Source of the DNA: Paraburkholderia kururiensis
GTDB taxonomy: Bacteria; Pseudomonadota; Gammaproteobacteria; Burkholderiales; Burkholderiaceae
Direction of reading: 5' to 3'
Assembly (NCBI RefSeq): GCF_034424375.1
Contig: NZ_CP139965.1
Coordinates: 3,410,001 to 3,474,000 of the forward strand
DNA length: 64,000 bases
The position numbers and the translations under genes are program-made. Every line of letters begins with the position of its first letter. The stretch's first letter is position 1. The notes under the pieces were generated by a model. The model saw only the letters and a program-made list of their open reading frames with translations, was not told the DNA's origin and did no database searches. Positions 9,949 to 19,179 of the stretch are shown piece by piece.

Positions 9949-11691
9949 TCATCCCTTGGTGGAAGGCAGCGTGCTGACAGCAGGTGCCAGCTGCGCAATT
10001 TTCGCGAGGCAATACAGGACGTTGTTCAGCACATTCTCGTCTTTGTAGCTCGCGGCGTGATCAAAGCCGGTCATACTGAAAGCCTTCGGTTCAGGTGTTG
10101 CTTTGGAGATCAGTGCGCCTGACGAAAGGGGAACCGTGCCGTCACCCGCGTTTGTATTGTCCTGCTCCGTCGGAGACTCATGCCCCTCCAGCTTCAACGT
10201 CAACTTCTGGTCGCCAAAGAGAAGCGTCGACTTTCCGAACAAGGTAAACGATTGTGCCTTTGACATAGCCAGGCCCGTCAACGCATCGGAGCCGACGTCA
10301 TCCGTCGTCGTCCATACGACTTTGCCGAACGACACCTGCTTTGGGTCGCTCCCGTAGTGCGCATACGTAACGGGATGACAGTCGAGCTTCACTGCCTCGT
10401 GAAAGTCCATCGCCGTCTTCAGAACCCGCTTGTATTGCATGAACGGTGCCCTGTCGTTGCCGGAAGTGAGATGCGCCGGGTCGATGAGCGTCTCGTCGAT
10501 CATTCCCCACCACACGTCCTGTACGCGCTTCGCATAAATTTCGGTATATGGATCGGCCAGCGGCAGCGCCGGCATCAATTCCTTCGTCTTCCCACCCCTG
10601 TTCTGCTCAAACCGCAACCAGCCCGGCGGGTAATGCTTTGTCGGCAACAGTTCCAGCGGACCGGGCGAGTTCGCCATCACGCACGTGATATCGGCCGCGC
10701 TCCAGCCGAATACCGCCGCGGCTGCCATCCCGGCAAGGTCAAACCATCCGTTCGTCTCGACGCCCGCGCGCATCCGTCGATACACCACCGGCGCGCCACC
10801 CACCGGTTGCACCCCATGCACGACGCCAAGAATCCTGTCCTGCGCCTTCTGGACAGCACGTCGGGCAACGAGTCCGCCCATCGAGTGCGTCACGATGATG
10901 ACCTTGCCCACGGGAATCCAGTACTTGCCTTTCGCGTACCAGTCCAGTGCTTCCTGAATCCGGGCGACAAGCTGGTCGGACGAAGCTTCGTTGCTGCCGA
11001 GCCAGTTATAGCCGCAAGCCCATACCGGATAGTAGTAGTAGTCCAGGCGCGTGAATTCATCGTCGCTCAACGGCTGCAGGTCTGGATTGACGGGGTTCCA
11101 GTGTTTGCGGACATCCTCGTTCCTGTACTTCAGCGTTTTTGCGATCTGCCACACCGGCAGCAGGCTGTGGTCCGACGTCCCCGCGTCGCTGTACTGCTCG
11201 TTGAGCCCCATCTCCAGTTCGGCCAGCACCTTGCCGTAACTGTCGAGATGCACTTCGCCCCATCCCCGACGCTTCGCTTCCTTTTCCGTCAGCGTGAACA
11301 GGGTGCGGGGAACATGGACCGGACCGGTATTGTCGACCTTCACCGCATCCGGCGACATCTGCTGCTGGCGGTTCGCCGGCGTCTGGCTGCTGCGCCGCCG
11401 GACTTCGCCAAGACCCTGCCATATGCCGTTAGGTGGCGTCCACGCACTCGCTCCCTCCTTCTGGTTCTTGCCGTTCGAACACAGGTTGCTGCCCATGATG
11501 CCCGGCACGAAGATCACGGGAATGACGTGCCGCGGCGGCATCACGCACAGCGCCCGCATCTTGAAGCTCTCCGGACTCGTCACGCTCCCGAAATACGGAT
11601 CGCCATTCTCGTCGAACTGCAGCGGCACGCGACGGCGGGCCTTCTGGTGGACTGCGGTCTGTGCATCCATTTCTGCTGTGGAGGTGCTCAT
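9949..11691 (-). CDS. tle4: T6SS lipase effector, Tle4 family (alpha/beta hydrolase)
   Basis: The 580-residue hydrolase has an oxyanion-region motif IPVIFVPGIMGSN (about 57-69) and a nucleophile elbow THSMGG with Ser270. A late GFDHAASY (about 543-550) can supply the catalytic histidine. The fold and the Tli4 partner place it in the Tle4 group (TplE of Pseudomonas aeruginosa), phospholipases injected into rival cells. It has no signal peptide, as expected for T6SS cargo. It starts 15 bases after vgrG and is followed by tli4 and PAAR. Start ATG 11691 is taken; Met8 is an alternative. Confidence 0.85.
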   Translation of the reverse strand: MSTSTAEMDAQTAVHQKARRRVPLQFDENGDPYFGSVTSPESFKMRALCVMPPRHVIPVIFVPGIMGSNLCSNGKNQKEGASAWTPPNGIWQGLGEVRRRSSQTPANRQQQMSPDAVKVDNTGPVHVPRTLFTLTEKEAKRRGWGEVHLDSYGKVLAELEMGLNEQYSDAGTSDHSLLPVWQIAKTLKYRNEDVRKHWNPVNPDLQPLSDDEFTRLDYYYYPVWACGYNWLGSNEASSDQLVARIQEALDWYAKGKYWIPVGKVIIVTHSMGGLVARRAVQKAQDRILGVVHGVQPVGGAPVVYRRMRAGVETNGWFDLAGMAAAAVFGWSAADITCVMANSPGPLELLPTKHYPPGWLRFEQNRGGKTKELMPALPLADPYTEIYAKRVQDVWWGMIDETLIDPAHLTSGNDRAPFMQYKRVLKTAMDFHEAVKLDCHPVTYAHYGSDPKQVSFGKVVWTTTDDVGSDALTGLAMSKAQSFTLFGKSTLLFGDQKLTLKLEGHESPTEQDNTNAGDGTVPLSSGALISKATPEPKAFSMTGFDHAASYKDENVLNNVLYCLAKIAQLAPAVSTLPSTKG

Positions 11692-11706
11692 GTCGCCAGT
11701 CGAAAG

Positions 11707-14397
11707 TTAGAGTTTTGGAATTAACGTCAGCGGCCGGATTTGCGCATCCTGCACGATGTTCTGGTTCGCGCCATCGGTCGCCAGCTTGCCCGCATCCCGC
11801 ACGGCGCTCGTCTCGTCCTCGACCTGGTGCTGGAGACTCGTGTAGGCGCGGCCGTTGCGCGTCGCCACCGCAAACTTCTCGTCGGTCTTCATGGTGGAAG
11901 CAGGCATGTGCGGCAGGTCGGGGCTGCCACCGCCGCCGCCCGTATGCGAGAAGCCCGCCGATTCGATCTTGTGCGTGCCACTCGACGAGGCAAGGACATT
12001 CCCGTCCGCCAGCGAATACGTGACGCCGTTGGCCTTGATCACGACGCTCGGCGCCTCGATCAGCAGTTCCTTGAGCGAATACAGATGCAACCGTTCGGAC
12101 GAGCCGATTTCAGCCTTGCCCTGTTGCGCCTGCACGGTGATGTCGCCCGTTCCGGCGATCAGCTTCATCCCGGCTTTCGCAAACGCCGACAGGCCCTGTG
12201 CCGCACGCAGCAGAATCCTGCGGCCCGCGCTGATGTTGGCGTCCTGGACGGCGGTGACGTCGATGTGCGTCCCGGCAGAAGCCACGACGTTGTGCGGACT
12301 GGACAGCGCGATGCCGTCGGGCGCGCTCATCGCAATGGCGGCACCGTCCTGCTGGCCGCTGTCCCACTGTTTGATCTGGTCCACAAGCTTTTGCTGCGGC
12401 CCGGTGTCCGTCGTGTCGGCCTCGTGCGTTTCCGACAGGCTGGCGAGCTGCTTTGCAATGGCAAGCGCCGCTTCCAGCTGGCCGATCAGCTCCTGCCGGT
12501 CCAGCACCTTGCCGGTCGCGTTCGCTCGAACATCGGTCGAAATGAGCAGTTGCGCCGCGCGGATCGCACCCGAGAGGTCGGTTCTCAGCTCGAAGCCTTC
12601 ACCGCGTTTGTCGGATTTGCCTTCCGCCCGCGGATGACCGATCCACCCCTGGTTAAGCTGGGTCTTTCCGTACTCGGACGAGAGCTTTGTCTTCGTCTGG
12701 CCTGTCGTGTCGTCGAACAGCAGTTCGCCATATCCGACGCCGCCCACTTCCTTCGAACGGATGCCGTATAACGCCGCGTTGCCGGGCAGGCTGCCTGCGC
12801 CGGAGAACTGCGTCGGGGCGTGGTTCGCTCCGTGAAGGCTGGCGATCGCGATGGGCTTGTCGGGATCGTTGTGCTGGAACAGGATCAGCACCTCGCTGCC
12901 GACACGGGGCCACAGGGCGGCGCCGGCCTGCTGGTCGGCCCAGGGTGGTGCGAACCGGATACGTGCGGAATCGCGCGGCGTCCCGCTCGCGCCCGCGACA
13001 GGGTGCTCTTCCTGCCGGGCAAAGGGAAACTGCACGGCGATCCGGCCTTGTTCGTCCACGTCGATTTCCAGCCCCGGCGCGCCAACGACGCGCGCCGTCA
13101 TCGGGCCGACAGACGGTGCGCTGGCCGGATCGTATTCCGGCACAACCGGGATGTCCGCCCGGACGCAGCGAAAGCGGTTCACGTAACCCGGCTCGTTCTG
13201 GTCGGCGCCCTTCAGGGCGTCCCCGGGAGACTGCGGCAGCAGGTTGTTGTGGACCTCGGTCTCGACGGAAGTCAGCACGAACCGGCGCTGCGCGGCGGGA
13301 TGCTGGTCGATCTCGACGTGGCCGGACAGTGAGAACACGGTACCCGCCGCGCCACTGAACGCGCGCACCACGCTCTCGCCGGAGAAGTACTTCGACCGCA
13401 GCTCGTGCGCCTGCTGGCGACGGCGGTTGATCTGCCGGTAGTGCTCGCCGCTGTCCGCGACGTGGGGCGAGTCGTAGTGGTACTGCGTCAGCGTTGCGCT
13501 GAGTGCCTTGCCGTGTTTGCCCTGATCCTGGATGCTGCTTTCCTCGACCTGCTGGACGCGGCCGGTGCGGTAGTCGGACGAGCCGCCCAGCACACCGCCC
13601 GACGTCACGCTGCGATGCGCCCGGAACGACGTGACCGTATCGTCCTTCTCCGTGGCATCGGCGCGATGGAACCGGACAGTTCCGGCCGGGTTGTCCTTCC
13701 ACGAATGCGGATTGTCGACCAGGTGCAGCGTGTGCACCGGCCAGCCATCGTTGATGGAGTGCGAGAAATACCAGCTGATGCCTTCCTGCCGCCACAGGCG
13801 CATCAGGAACGCGGCATCGCTCTCGCCAGCCTGCATCGTGAAGGCGCGCTTGGGATAGCTTTCCTGGAGACTGCCGGTATCCAGCCTGAATGCGCCGGCG
13901 AGCACGCTGTTGCCCTGGATGTGGGCGGTCAGGATGTCGTTCGTGATATCGACGACAGACTTCGACGGAAAAACGCGCCACGTGACCCGCTCGCGCAGGA
14001 TGGACAGGCCATCCTCGCACGTCAGTTCGCTGAGCACGAAGCCACCGTCGGACGCGAGCTGGTCCACGCCGGTCACGATGGCGCAGATGGTGCGGCTGCT
14101 GCCGGTGAAGTCGGTGATCTGGAACGCGACGGGCACGCCGGTCACCGCCTTGAGGGGCAACCGGATGTCGGTGGACAGGCATTGCAGCCGGTAATGAAGC
14201 GGTTCGCAGATGCCTTCGCTGCCGGTCAGCCGGTAAGGCAGCAACGCGTTGGCGGGCAGACCGGCGTCGGGAGCGAACTGCGTCTTGAGCAGCCGTTGCG
14301 ACTGGGTGAACTTCGACAGCAGCTGGTCGAACTGCTGGAACGCATCCGAAAGCCCCGCCAGCGGGTTCGAGGCGGGAGTCAATGACGATATCGGCAT
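11707..14397 (-). CDS. vgrG: Type VI secretion tip protein VgrG with DUF2345 extension
   Basis: The 896-residue VgrG has the phage gp27-like part (about 55-400), a gp5 OB-fold (about 440-545, with DEQGRIAVQFPF and PPWADQQAGAALWPRVGSEV), and then a DUF2345 beta-helix extension (about 620-790). VgrG trimers form the puncturing spike that PAAR caps. The gene heads the operon with tle4, tli4 and PAAR. No DUF4123 adaptor and no T6SS core genes are in the window, so this is an orphan vgrG island served by an apparatus encoded elsewhere. Confidence 0.95.
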   Translation of the reverse strand: MPISSLTPASNPLAGLSDAFQQFDQLLSKFTQSQRLLKTQFAPDAGLPANALLPYRLTGSEGICEPLHYRLQCLSTDIRLPLKAVTGVPVAFQITDFTGSSRTICAIVTGVDQLASDGGFVLSELTCEDGLSILRERVTWRVFPSKSVVDITNDILTAHIQGNSVLAGAFRLDTGSLQESYPKRAFTMQAGESDAAFLMRLWRQEGISWYFSHSINDGWPVHTLHLVDNPHSWKDNPAGTVRFHRADATEKDDTVTSFRAHRSVTSGGVLGGSSDYRTGRVQQVEESSIQDQGKHGKALSATLTQYHYDSPHVADSGEHYRQINRRRQQAHELRSKYFSGESVVRAFSGAAGTVFSLSGHVEIDQHPAAQRRFVLTSVETEVHNNLLPQSPGDALKGADQNEPGYVNRFRCVRADIPVVPEYDPASAPSVGPMTARVVGAPGLEIDVDEQGRIAVQFPFARQEEHPVAGASGTPRDSARIRFAPPWADQQAGAALWPRVGSEVLILFQHNDPDKPIAIASLHGANHAPTQFSGAGSLPGNAALYGIRSKEVGGVGYGELLFDDTTGQTKTKLSSEYGKTQLNQGWIGHPRAEGKSDKRGEGFELRTDLSGAIRAAQLLISTDVRANATGKVLDRQELIGQLEAALAIAKQLASLSETHEADTTDTGPQQKLVDQIKQWDSGQQDGAAIAMSAPDGIALSSPHNVVASAGTHIDVTAVQDANISAGRRILLRAAQGLSAFAKAGMKLIAGTGDITVQAQQGKAEIGSSERLHLYSLKELLIEAPSVVIKANGVTYSLADGNVLASSSGTHKIESAGFSHTGGGGGSPDLPHMPASTMKTDEKFAVATRNGRAYTSLQHQVEDETSAVRDAGKLATDGANQNIVQDAQIRPLTLIPKL

Positions 14398-14828
14398 GAT
14401 CTCATCGGCAACGAAGCGCGCCTTTGGGGACGCCCCGTTTTGCCGCCGGAAGGATGAACTTTTTAGGAAACCGCCTAGGTGGCGGCCTTTTTTGAAACGC
14501 CAGACCGTCCCGCTACGGGAATCTTGCGTTTACCGATATCCGCTGCGTGTCCATGCAATCACCCCGTCTTGATAAGACTTCACCATGCCCCGGTAGGCGC
14601 TCGCGATTTTATCAATTCTTCATACCTGGAAATGTTAATTATCGTTGGACGACTGCCACTAAAATCGGAGATATCCACGTCGCATAAAGGGCGCTGATCA
14701 TCAGCGGTAGCCTGCGCCAATCCAATCGAGCATATGTCGAACCCGTTAAATCGCTGAAGACTGGGCTATCGTGGCTCTCCTATCAACTGCGGTACGCTTT
14801 CCGCAGCCAGCTATCTTCTCACCATGCC
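14398..14828. other. Intergenic region between vgrG and a divergent membrane gene
   Basis: About 430 bases without a supported gene. It should contain the vgrG operon promoter on the minus strand and the promoter of the frameshifted membrane gene on the plus strand. The section 14590-14700 is AT-richer. Apart from the hairpin at 14471 I see no clear site. Confidence 0.4.
14471..14493 (+). terminator. Rho-independent terminator-like hairpin
   Basis: CCGCC / GGCGG stem with a TAGGT loop, followed by CC and six T on the plus strand, 74 bases upstream of vgrG. No plus-strand gene feeds it. It may be a relic, or insulate vgrG from antisense reading. Confidence 0.5.
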
Positions 14829-15306
14829 ATGAGCACAGAACCCCCACCCAACAATCATCACCGTAGCCTGGTGCGGCAAGCTTTGGTTGAATGGCGACCG
14901 CAACTCCTCGCGGCCTTCCAAACATGGAACCTTGAAACGGTACGGACACTCGCACTCGTCAACACTGCTGGTCTAGCGGGCGTCTCAGCAATTTATGCCA
15001 GCGATAGCGCTGCGAAGATTTATCTGGGCGCATACCCATCTGCGGCCCTTTTTGCATTCGGACTAGTGTGCGCATTGCTGAACATGTATGCCAATTCGCA
15101 GGGGCATTTGCGACGCGAGAGAGAGGTTTTTCTCGCGTATCGTTGCGCTCGACAGCGAAAAGCTCGATCCGCAGCGGGCGCTTGAACCTGTAACCGCAGG
15201 AAAATACTGGTTCTGGACAGCGGAAGCAGCTGGATGGAGCACCCTCGCTATGTTCTGCGGTGGTGCTTGGCCCTTCATCGGCCCTGCCCTTGCCCGGCTG
15301 CTCTGA
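14829..15306 (+). pseudogene. Small membrane protein gene with a frameshift
   Basis: Frame 14829-15185 gives an N-terminal part with membrane segments (about 42-58 and 64-80) that stops making sense after LRRERE. From about base 15120 the next frame over continues with ARERFFSRIVALDSEKL and a hydrophobic tail (AGWSTLAMFCGG) to the stop at 15306. Joined, they give about 159 residues with three membrane segments. The break falls in a GAGAGAGAGG-TTTTT tract, where a one-base slip is likely in nature or in sequencing. The family is not recognised. Confidence 0.55.
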
Positions 15307-15683
15307 GCACAAGCGCCACCGTCGACGCTTGGCCGGGTTTCACTCCGGCCAGGGGTCTTCGCCAGGGGAGGGGGCTCGGGCTTGATCTCAAGGCCTTCGA
15401 GGTTGAATCCGCATCCCCTCCAGTTCCTTCAGCGCGGCAACGTTACTTGATGTCGAACGACAGCCTGAAGCAGTCGTTAATTGCCTCTCGATTGGTCCAT
15501 TGCCGAACGCCGGCTATGGTCGAACGTACGCCTGGAGCCTTCGGCAGGTTTCGGAGAGGACGAGCCATTCGAGTGGCCGCTGTATGGCTGGGTTGAGCGG
15601 AAGGCACTGGCTGCTCCTCGACTCATGCACTTTGCATATCGTGCCAGCACATGTTGCCATCGCTACGCGACCCGCAGCGATCA
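15307..15683. other. Non-coding or decayed stretch
   Basis: Several short frames overlap here (for example 15481-15699, +), but none has a ribosome binding site or a recognisable family. The stretch ends at the long palindrome and is probably insertion-related debris. Confidence 0.35.
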
Positions 15684-15741
15684 TGTTGATTTGCACTGAG
15701 TCCTGACCCCCCGGGGGGTCAGGACTCAGTGCAAATCAACA
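15684..15741. repeat. Perfect 58-bp palindrome (29-bp arms, no spacer)
   Basis: Bases 15684-15712 are the exact reverse complement of 15713-15741, with CCCCCC|GGGGGG at the centre. All 29 pairs match; pairing fails at 15683/15742. The right arm leads straight into an IS5-type transposase tail, so the palindrome may be two identical IS ends joined head to head. As RNA it would form a very stable hairpin. Confidence 0.9.
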
Positions 15742-15950
15742 CCCCTGAGCTGCCGGAAGCGAAAAAAGGGTTTGTTCTGTTGCCACGTCGCTGGGTGGTC
15801 GAACGCAGTTTCGGTTGGCTGAACCGCTTCCGGCGGCTGGCCAGAGATTACGAGCGATTGCCCGAAACCTTGGCCGGCCTGCACTTCGTCGTATTCACCG
15901 TGCTTATGCTTGTCCACTTCGCGGCCCTCAACAAGAGTGCTGAGCGGCCC
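15742..15950 (+). pseudogene. IS5-family transposase, C-terminal fragment
   Basis: The frame translates to a typical IS5/IS427-type C-terminus: KGFVLLPRRWVVERSFGWLNR followed by FRRLARDYERLPETLAG and a hydrophobic end FVVFTVLMLVHF. The conserved glutamate of the DDE triad sits in the VVER motif. The N-terminal two thirds, with both catalytic aspartates, are missing, so it cannot be active. The frame stays open past the homologous part into unrelated sequence, so the end is approximate. Confidence 0.75.
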
Positions 15951-16040
15951 CCAGTAAACAGTGCCATGATGCAAGCGAATTTGCGGCGGACTTTTTCACA
16001 CGTTCGCGCGCCTCGCCTCCACGCGGAACACCACGCCTGG

Positions 16041-16973
16041 TCAGACCATATCGGCAAGATGGGGGACGGCCGTGAACAGATCTTCGACGAGGCCGTAGTC
16101 GGCGACGCTGAAGATCGGCGCTTCCGCGTCCTTGTTGATTGCGACGATCACCTTCGAATCCTTCATGCCCGCTAGATGTTGGATGGCACCCGAAATGCCC
16201 ACCGCAACGTAAAGCTCCGGCGCGACAATCTTGCCGGTCTGGCCGACCTGGTAATCATTCGGCGCGAAGCCCGCGTCCACTGCCGCACGCGAGGCACCGA
16301 GCGCGGCGTTGAGCTTGTCAGCAAGAGGCTCGAGAATCTTCGTGTAATTCTCGCCGCCGCCGAGACCACGCCCGCCCGAGACGATCACCCTTGCGCTCGT
16401 GAGTTCGGGACGGTCCAGCTTCGTGACTTCGCGGCTCACGAACTGCAACAGCCCGCTGTCCGCCGCCGCTTCGAGTCGCTCGACGGCGGCGTTGCCGCCA
16501 ACGGGTGCCACCCCATTGAACGCCGTGGTGCGAACCGTGATGACTTTGACCGGATCGGCCGACTGAACCGTCGCAATGGCGTTGCCCGCATAAATCGGAC
16601 GCTCGAACGTGTCCGGCGATTCAACCGCCGTGATGTCGCTGATCTGCGCGACATCGAGCTTCGCGGCAATGCGCGGCGCGACGTTCTTGCCCGCGGCCGT
16701 GGCGGGCGCGAGGATGTGCGAGTAATGCTTCGCAACAGCCAGCACCGTCGCCTCGACGTTCTCGGCAAGCCCGTGTTCGAGTTGCGGCGCGTCGGCAAGC
16801 AGTACCTTCGCCACACCAGGGACCTTCGCCGCCTCGGCAGCGGCGGCCTGTGCGTTGTAGCCGGCAACCAGGACGTGCACGTCACCGCCTATCTGTTGCG
16901 CTGCGGCAACCGTATTCAGCGTAGCAGCCTTGATCGATTGATTGTCGTGCTCGGCAATAACCAGACTCGTCAT
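16041..16973 (-). CDS. etfA: Electron transfer flavoprotein alpha subunit
   Basis: EtfA of about 310 residues starting MTSLVIAEHDN; an in-frame ATG at 16988 would add five residues. The C-terminal FAD-binding domain shows SGGRGLGGGENY, then a stretch with GQTGKIVAPELYVAVGISG, which is diagnostic. EtfAB carries electrons from FAD dehydrogenases to ETF:ubiquinone oxidoreductase. The gene directly follows etfB, and the pair is last in the minus-strand arm of the catabolic regulon. It may serve the FAD dehydrogenase at 20058-21464 instead of, or besides, fatty-acid oxidation. Confidence 0.95.
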   Translation of the reverse strand: MTSLVIAEHDNQSIKAATLNTVAAAQQIGGDVHVLVAGYNAQAAAAEAAKVPGVAKVLLADAPQLEHGLAENVEATVLAVAKHYSHILAPATAAGKNVAPRIAAKLDVAQISDITAVESPDTFERPIYAGNAIATVQSADPVKVITVRTTAFNGVAPVGGNAAVERLEAAADSGLLQFVSREVTKLDRPELTSARVIVSGGRGLGGGENYTKILEPLADKLNAALGASRAAVDAGFAPNDYQVGQTGKIVAPELYVAVGISGAIQHLAGMKDSKVIVAINKDAEAPIFSVADYGLVEDLFTAVPHLADMV

Positions 16974-16988
16974 TTTCTTCTGCTCCAT

Positions 16989-17738
16989 TTACAGCACTCT
17001 CGCTTCGTTTCTGAGCTTCTCGACCAGCGTCGCAACGTCCGGCACCTTGATGCCGGCGGAACGCCTCGCCGGTTCCGCAACCTTCAGCGTCTTCACACGT
17101 GGCGTCACATCCACCCCCAGGTCGTCTGGCTTGATCGTCTCCAGGGGCTTTTTCTTCGCCTTCATGATGTTCGGCAGTGTCACATAGCGCGGCTCATTCA
17201 GGCGCAGATCCGTTGTCACCACTCCTGGCAAAGAGAACGACAATGTTTCGGAGCCGCCATCGATTTCACGCGAAACGATGACTTTTCCATCGACGATCAA
17301 GAGCTTCGAGGCGAACGTGGCCTGTGGCAGGTTCGCCAAAGCGGCCAGCATCTGCCCGGTCTGGTTCGAATCGTCATCGATTGCCTGCTTGCCCAGCACG
17401 ATCAGCGAGGGTTGCTCCTTGTCCATGAGAGCCTTGAGCAGCTTGGCAACGGCCAGCGGCTGAAGATCGGCTTCCGAGGCAATATGAATTGCGCGATCCG
17501 CGCCGATCGCGAGTGCCGTACGCAAGGTTTCCTGTACTTGCGGGACACCGCACGACACGACGACGACTTCCGTCGCCAAGCCCGCCTCTTTCAGACGAAC
17601 GGCCTCTTCCACGGCGATTTCATCGAACGGGTTCATCGACATCTTGACGTTCCCGATATCGACTCCGGAGCCGTCCGACTTCACGCCGACTTTCACATTC
17701 GGATCGATAACCCGTTTTACTGCAACAAGGACTCTCAT
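16989..17738 (-). CDS. etfB: Electron transfer flavoprotein beta subunit
   Basis: The 249-residue EtfB starts MRVLVAVKRVIDPN and holds the AMP-binding family signature around VVSCGVPQVQETLRTALAIGADRA. It also has the recognition-loop region ending VVTTDLRLNEPRY. Length and motifs are normal. The stop is adjacent to the etfA start. Upstream, 72 bases separate it from the porin gene with no obvious terminator, so co-transcription with the genes above is plausible. Confidence 0.95.
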   Translation of the reverse strand: MRVLVAVKRVIDPNVKVGVKSDGSGVDIGNVKMSMNPFDEIAVEEAVRLKEAGLATEVVVVSCGVPQVQETLRTALAIGADRAIHIASEADLQPLAVAKLLKALMDKEQPSLIVLGKQAIDDDSNQTGQMLAALANLPQATFASKLLIVDGKVIVSREIDGGSETLSFSLPGVVTTDLRLNEPRYVTLPNIMKAKKKPLETIKPDDLGVDVTPRVKTLKVAEPARRSAGIKVPDVATLVEKLRNEARVL

Positions 17739-17810
17739 ATCAGCAAGCTCATTGAATTATTAACGATCGCATAGGCGCAGCAGGCCAGGAGGTTGCTCGA
17801 CGCCTGAACT

Positions 17811-18971
17811 TCAAAAGCGATGACGAATAGCCAGTCGAACGAGCACCTGCTTGTTCGTTGATGAATCACCGAGGTTGCAGATGTTCGCCACCGCGCTCTG
17901 CCCGAGCGAATTCGTCCCCGATGCAATCTGGTAGCCGATCGAACCGTATAGATCGGTGCGCTTCGACAACGTGTAGTTCGTTGCCCAAGCAATCTGGTTG
18001 TAATGCTGGTTGCCCACGTCGCTATTGCCGACCTTACCCACAGCATCGGCCTTCAGGTAGTTATAGTCCAGTCCCGTCGAAAGAAACGGGTTGAATTTGT
18101 ACGAAACGGCGATATCGAAGTTGTGGAATTTCGCTTCGCTATTGAGAAAATTTCCACCGAGATTTCCGTATTCGGTGTTCGAATATGAACCGGCGATCGT
18201 CCACTTGTCGGTAATCGCATAGGTAGCGGCAAACATCGCCACTTGATATGACTGGGCGACCTGGTATCCCGAGTTGAGCGAACCGCTCAGAGTCGAAGCC
18301 CCGCTTTGGTTATCGGTGAACAGCCCCTTGCCCGCCGTAGATGTGGGGTTCTTGAAAAACTCGTACGCTGCTGCGACCTTGAGGCCGCCACTTGTATAAC
18401 CGGCGCCCAGCGAATAGCCACTTTGCGAAGTGAAGTTACCCGCCACACCGCCGAGGCTGTACAAGCCGCCGAACGTCAGACCATGAAACGACGGGCTCAT
18501 ATAGCGGACGGTATTGTTCCAGCGAATCGAGTTTGCCGCGTTGTCGAGATCGCCCGGATGCACCGAAGTCGGGCCGCCCATCAGCGCATAGCCGGAGATG
18601 AATTCGGGAAAGTAGAAGACCATGTCGTACTGCCGCCCCAGGGTCACACTACCGTACTTCGCACTCTTGATGCCGACAAACACCTGGCGACCGAACAGGG
18701 TTCCGCCCTGCGCCGCCTGCCCGTTCGGCATGTTGATACCCGATTCAGCGGTGAAAATGGCCTGAACACCACCGCCCAGATCTTCCGCGCCGGTGATACC
18801 CCAGCGACTGCCGAACGGACCCGACAACGAGTCCATCGACACTCTCTTGCCGCCCTCCACGTTACTCTGGTACTGCAAACCTTCGTCCAGAATACCGTAG
18901 AGTGTCACCGACGACTGTGCATGAGCAACCAAAGGCACCATACCCAAAACGGTCAAAGCGAACTTTTTCAT
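17811..18971 (-). CDS. Gram-negative porin (OmpC/Omp32-like)
   Basis: From ATG 18971 the product is 386 residues: signal peptide MKKFALTVLGMVPLVAHA, then QSSVTLYGILDEG, the standard start of burkholderial porins. A GSRWGITGAEDLGGG turn and LGRQYD follow, and it ends in ...IRHRF with the terminal phenylalanine needed for outer-membrane insertion. It forms a trimeric diffusion channel. Its place between the lyase and etfB, on the same strand, suggests it admits the substrate of this cluster. The longer frame to 19001 has no ribosome binding site. Confidence 0.92.
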   Translation of the reverse strand: MKKFALTVLGMVPLVAHAQSSVTLYGILDEGLQYQSNVEGGKRVSMDSLSGPFGSRWGITGAEDLGGGVQAIFTAESGINMPNGQAAQGGTLFGRQVFVGIKSAKYGSVTLGRQYDMVFYFPEFISGYALMGGPTSVHPGDLDNAANSIRWNNTVRYMSPSFHGLTFGGLYSLGGVAGNFTSQSGYSLGAGYTSGGLKVAAAYEFFKNPTSTAGKGLFTDNQSGASTLSGSLNSGYQVAQSYQVAMFAATYAITDKWTIAGSYSNTEYGNLGGNFLNSEAKFHNFDIAVSYKFNPFLSTGLDYNYLKADAVGKVGNSDVGNQHYNQIAWATNYTLSKRTDLYGSIGYQIASGTNSLGQSAVANICNLGDSSTNKQVLVRLAIRHRF

Positions 18972-19179
18972 CGTAAGGCTCCTTTCATCTGGTCTTGTCA
19001 ATTAGTAGTACTACGTTTTTTGGCGAAAATTACTGCATGAAAAATGCATGAGCCGCGACTAGTTCTATTTGATCGCGATGGTGCTGCTTTTATTGTCTAC
19101 AGGCTTATGTGCGTGTCAGAGCCGGCGGCCGAGCTCGCTATATCGGCCAAGTGGCGCCACCTCGCCACTTTGCTTCCAA

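Noticed and set aside
10357..14385. Long plus-strand frames opposite tle4 and vgrG
   Set aside because: Complementary-strand shadows in high-GC coding DNA; Arg-rich and without family features.
16176..17774. 532-codon plus-strand frame opposite etfAB
   Set aside because: Antisense shadow of two certain genes; composition (Arg, His, Leu) is that of a reversed frame.
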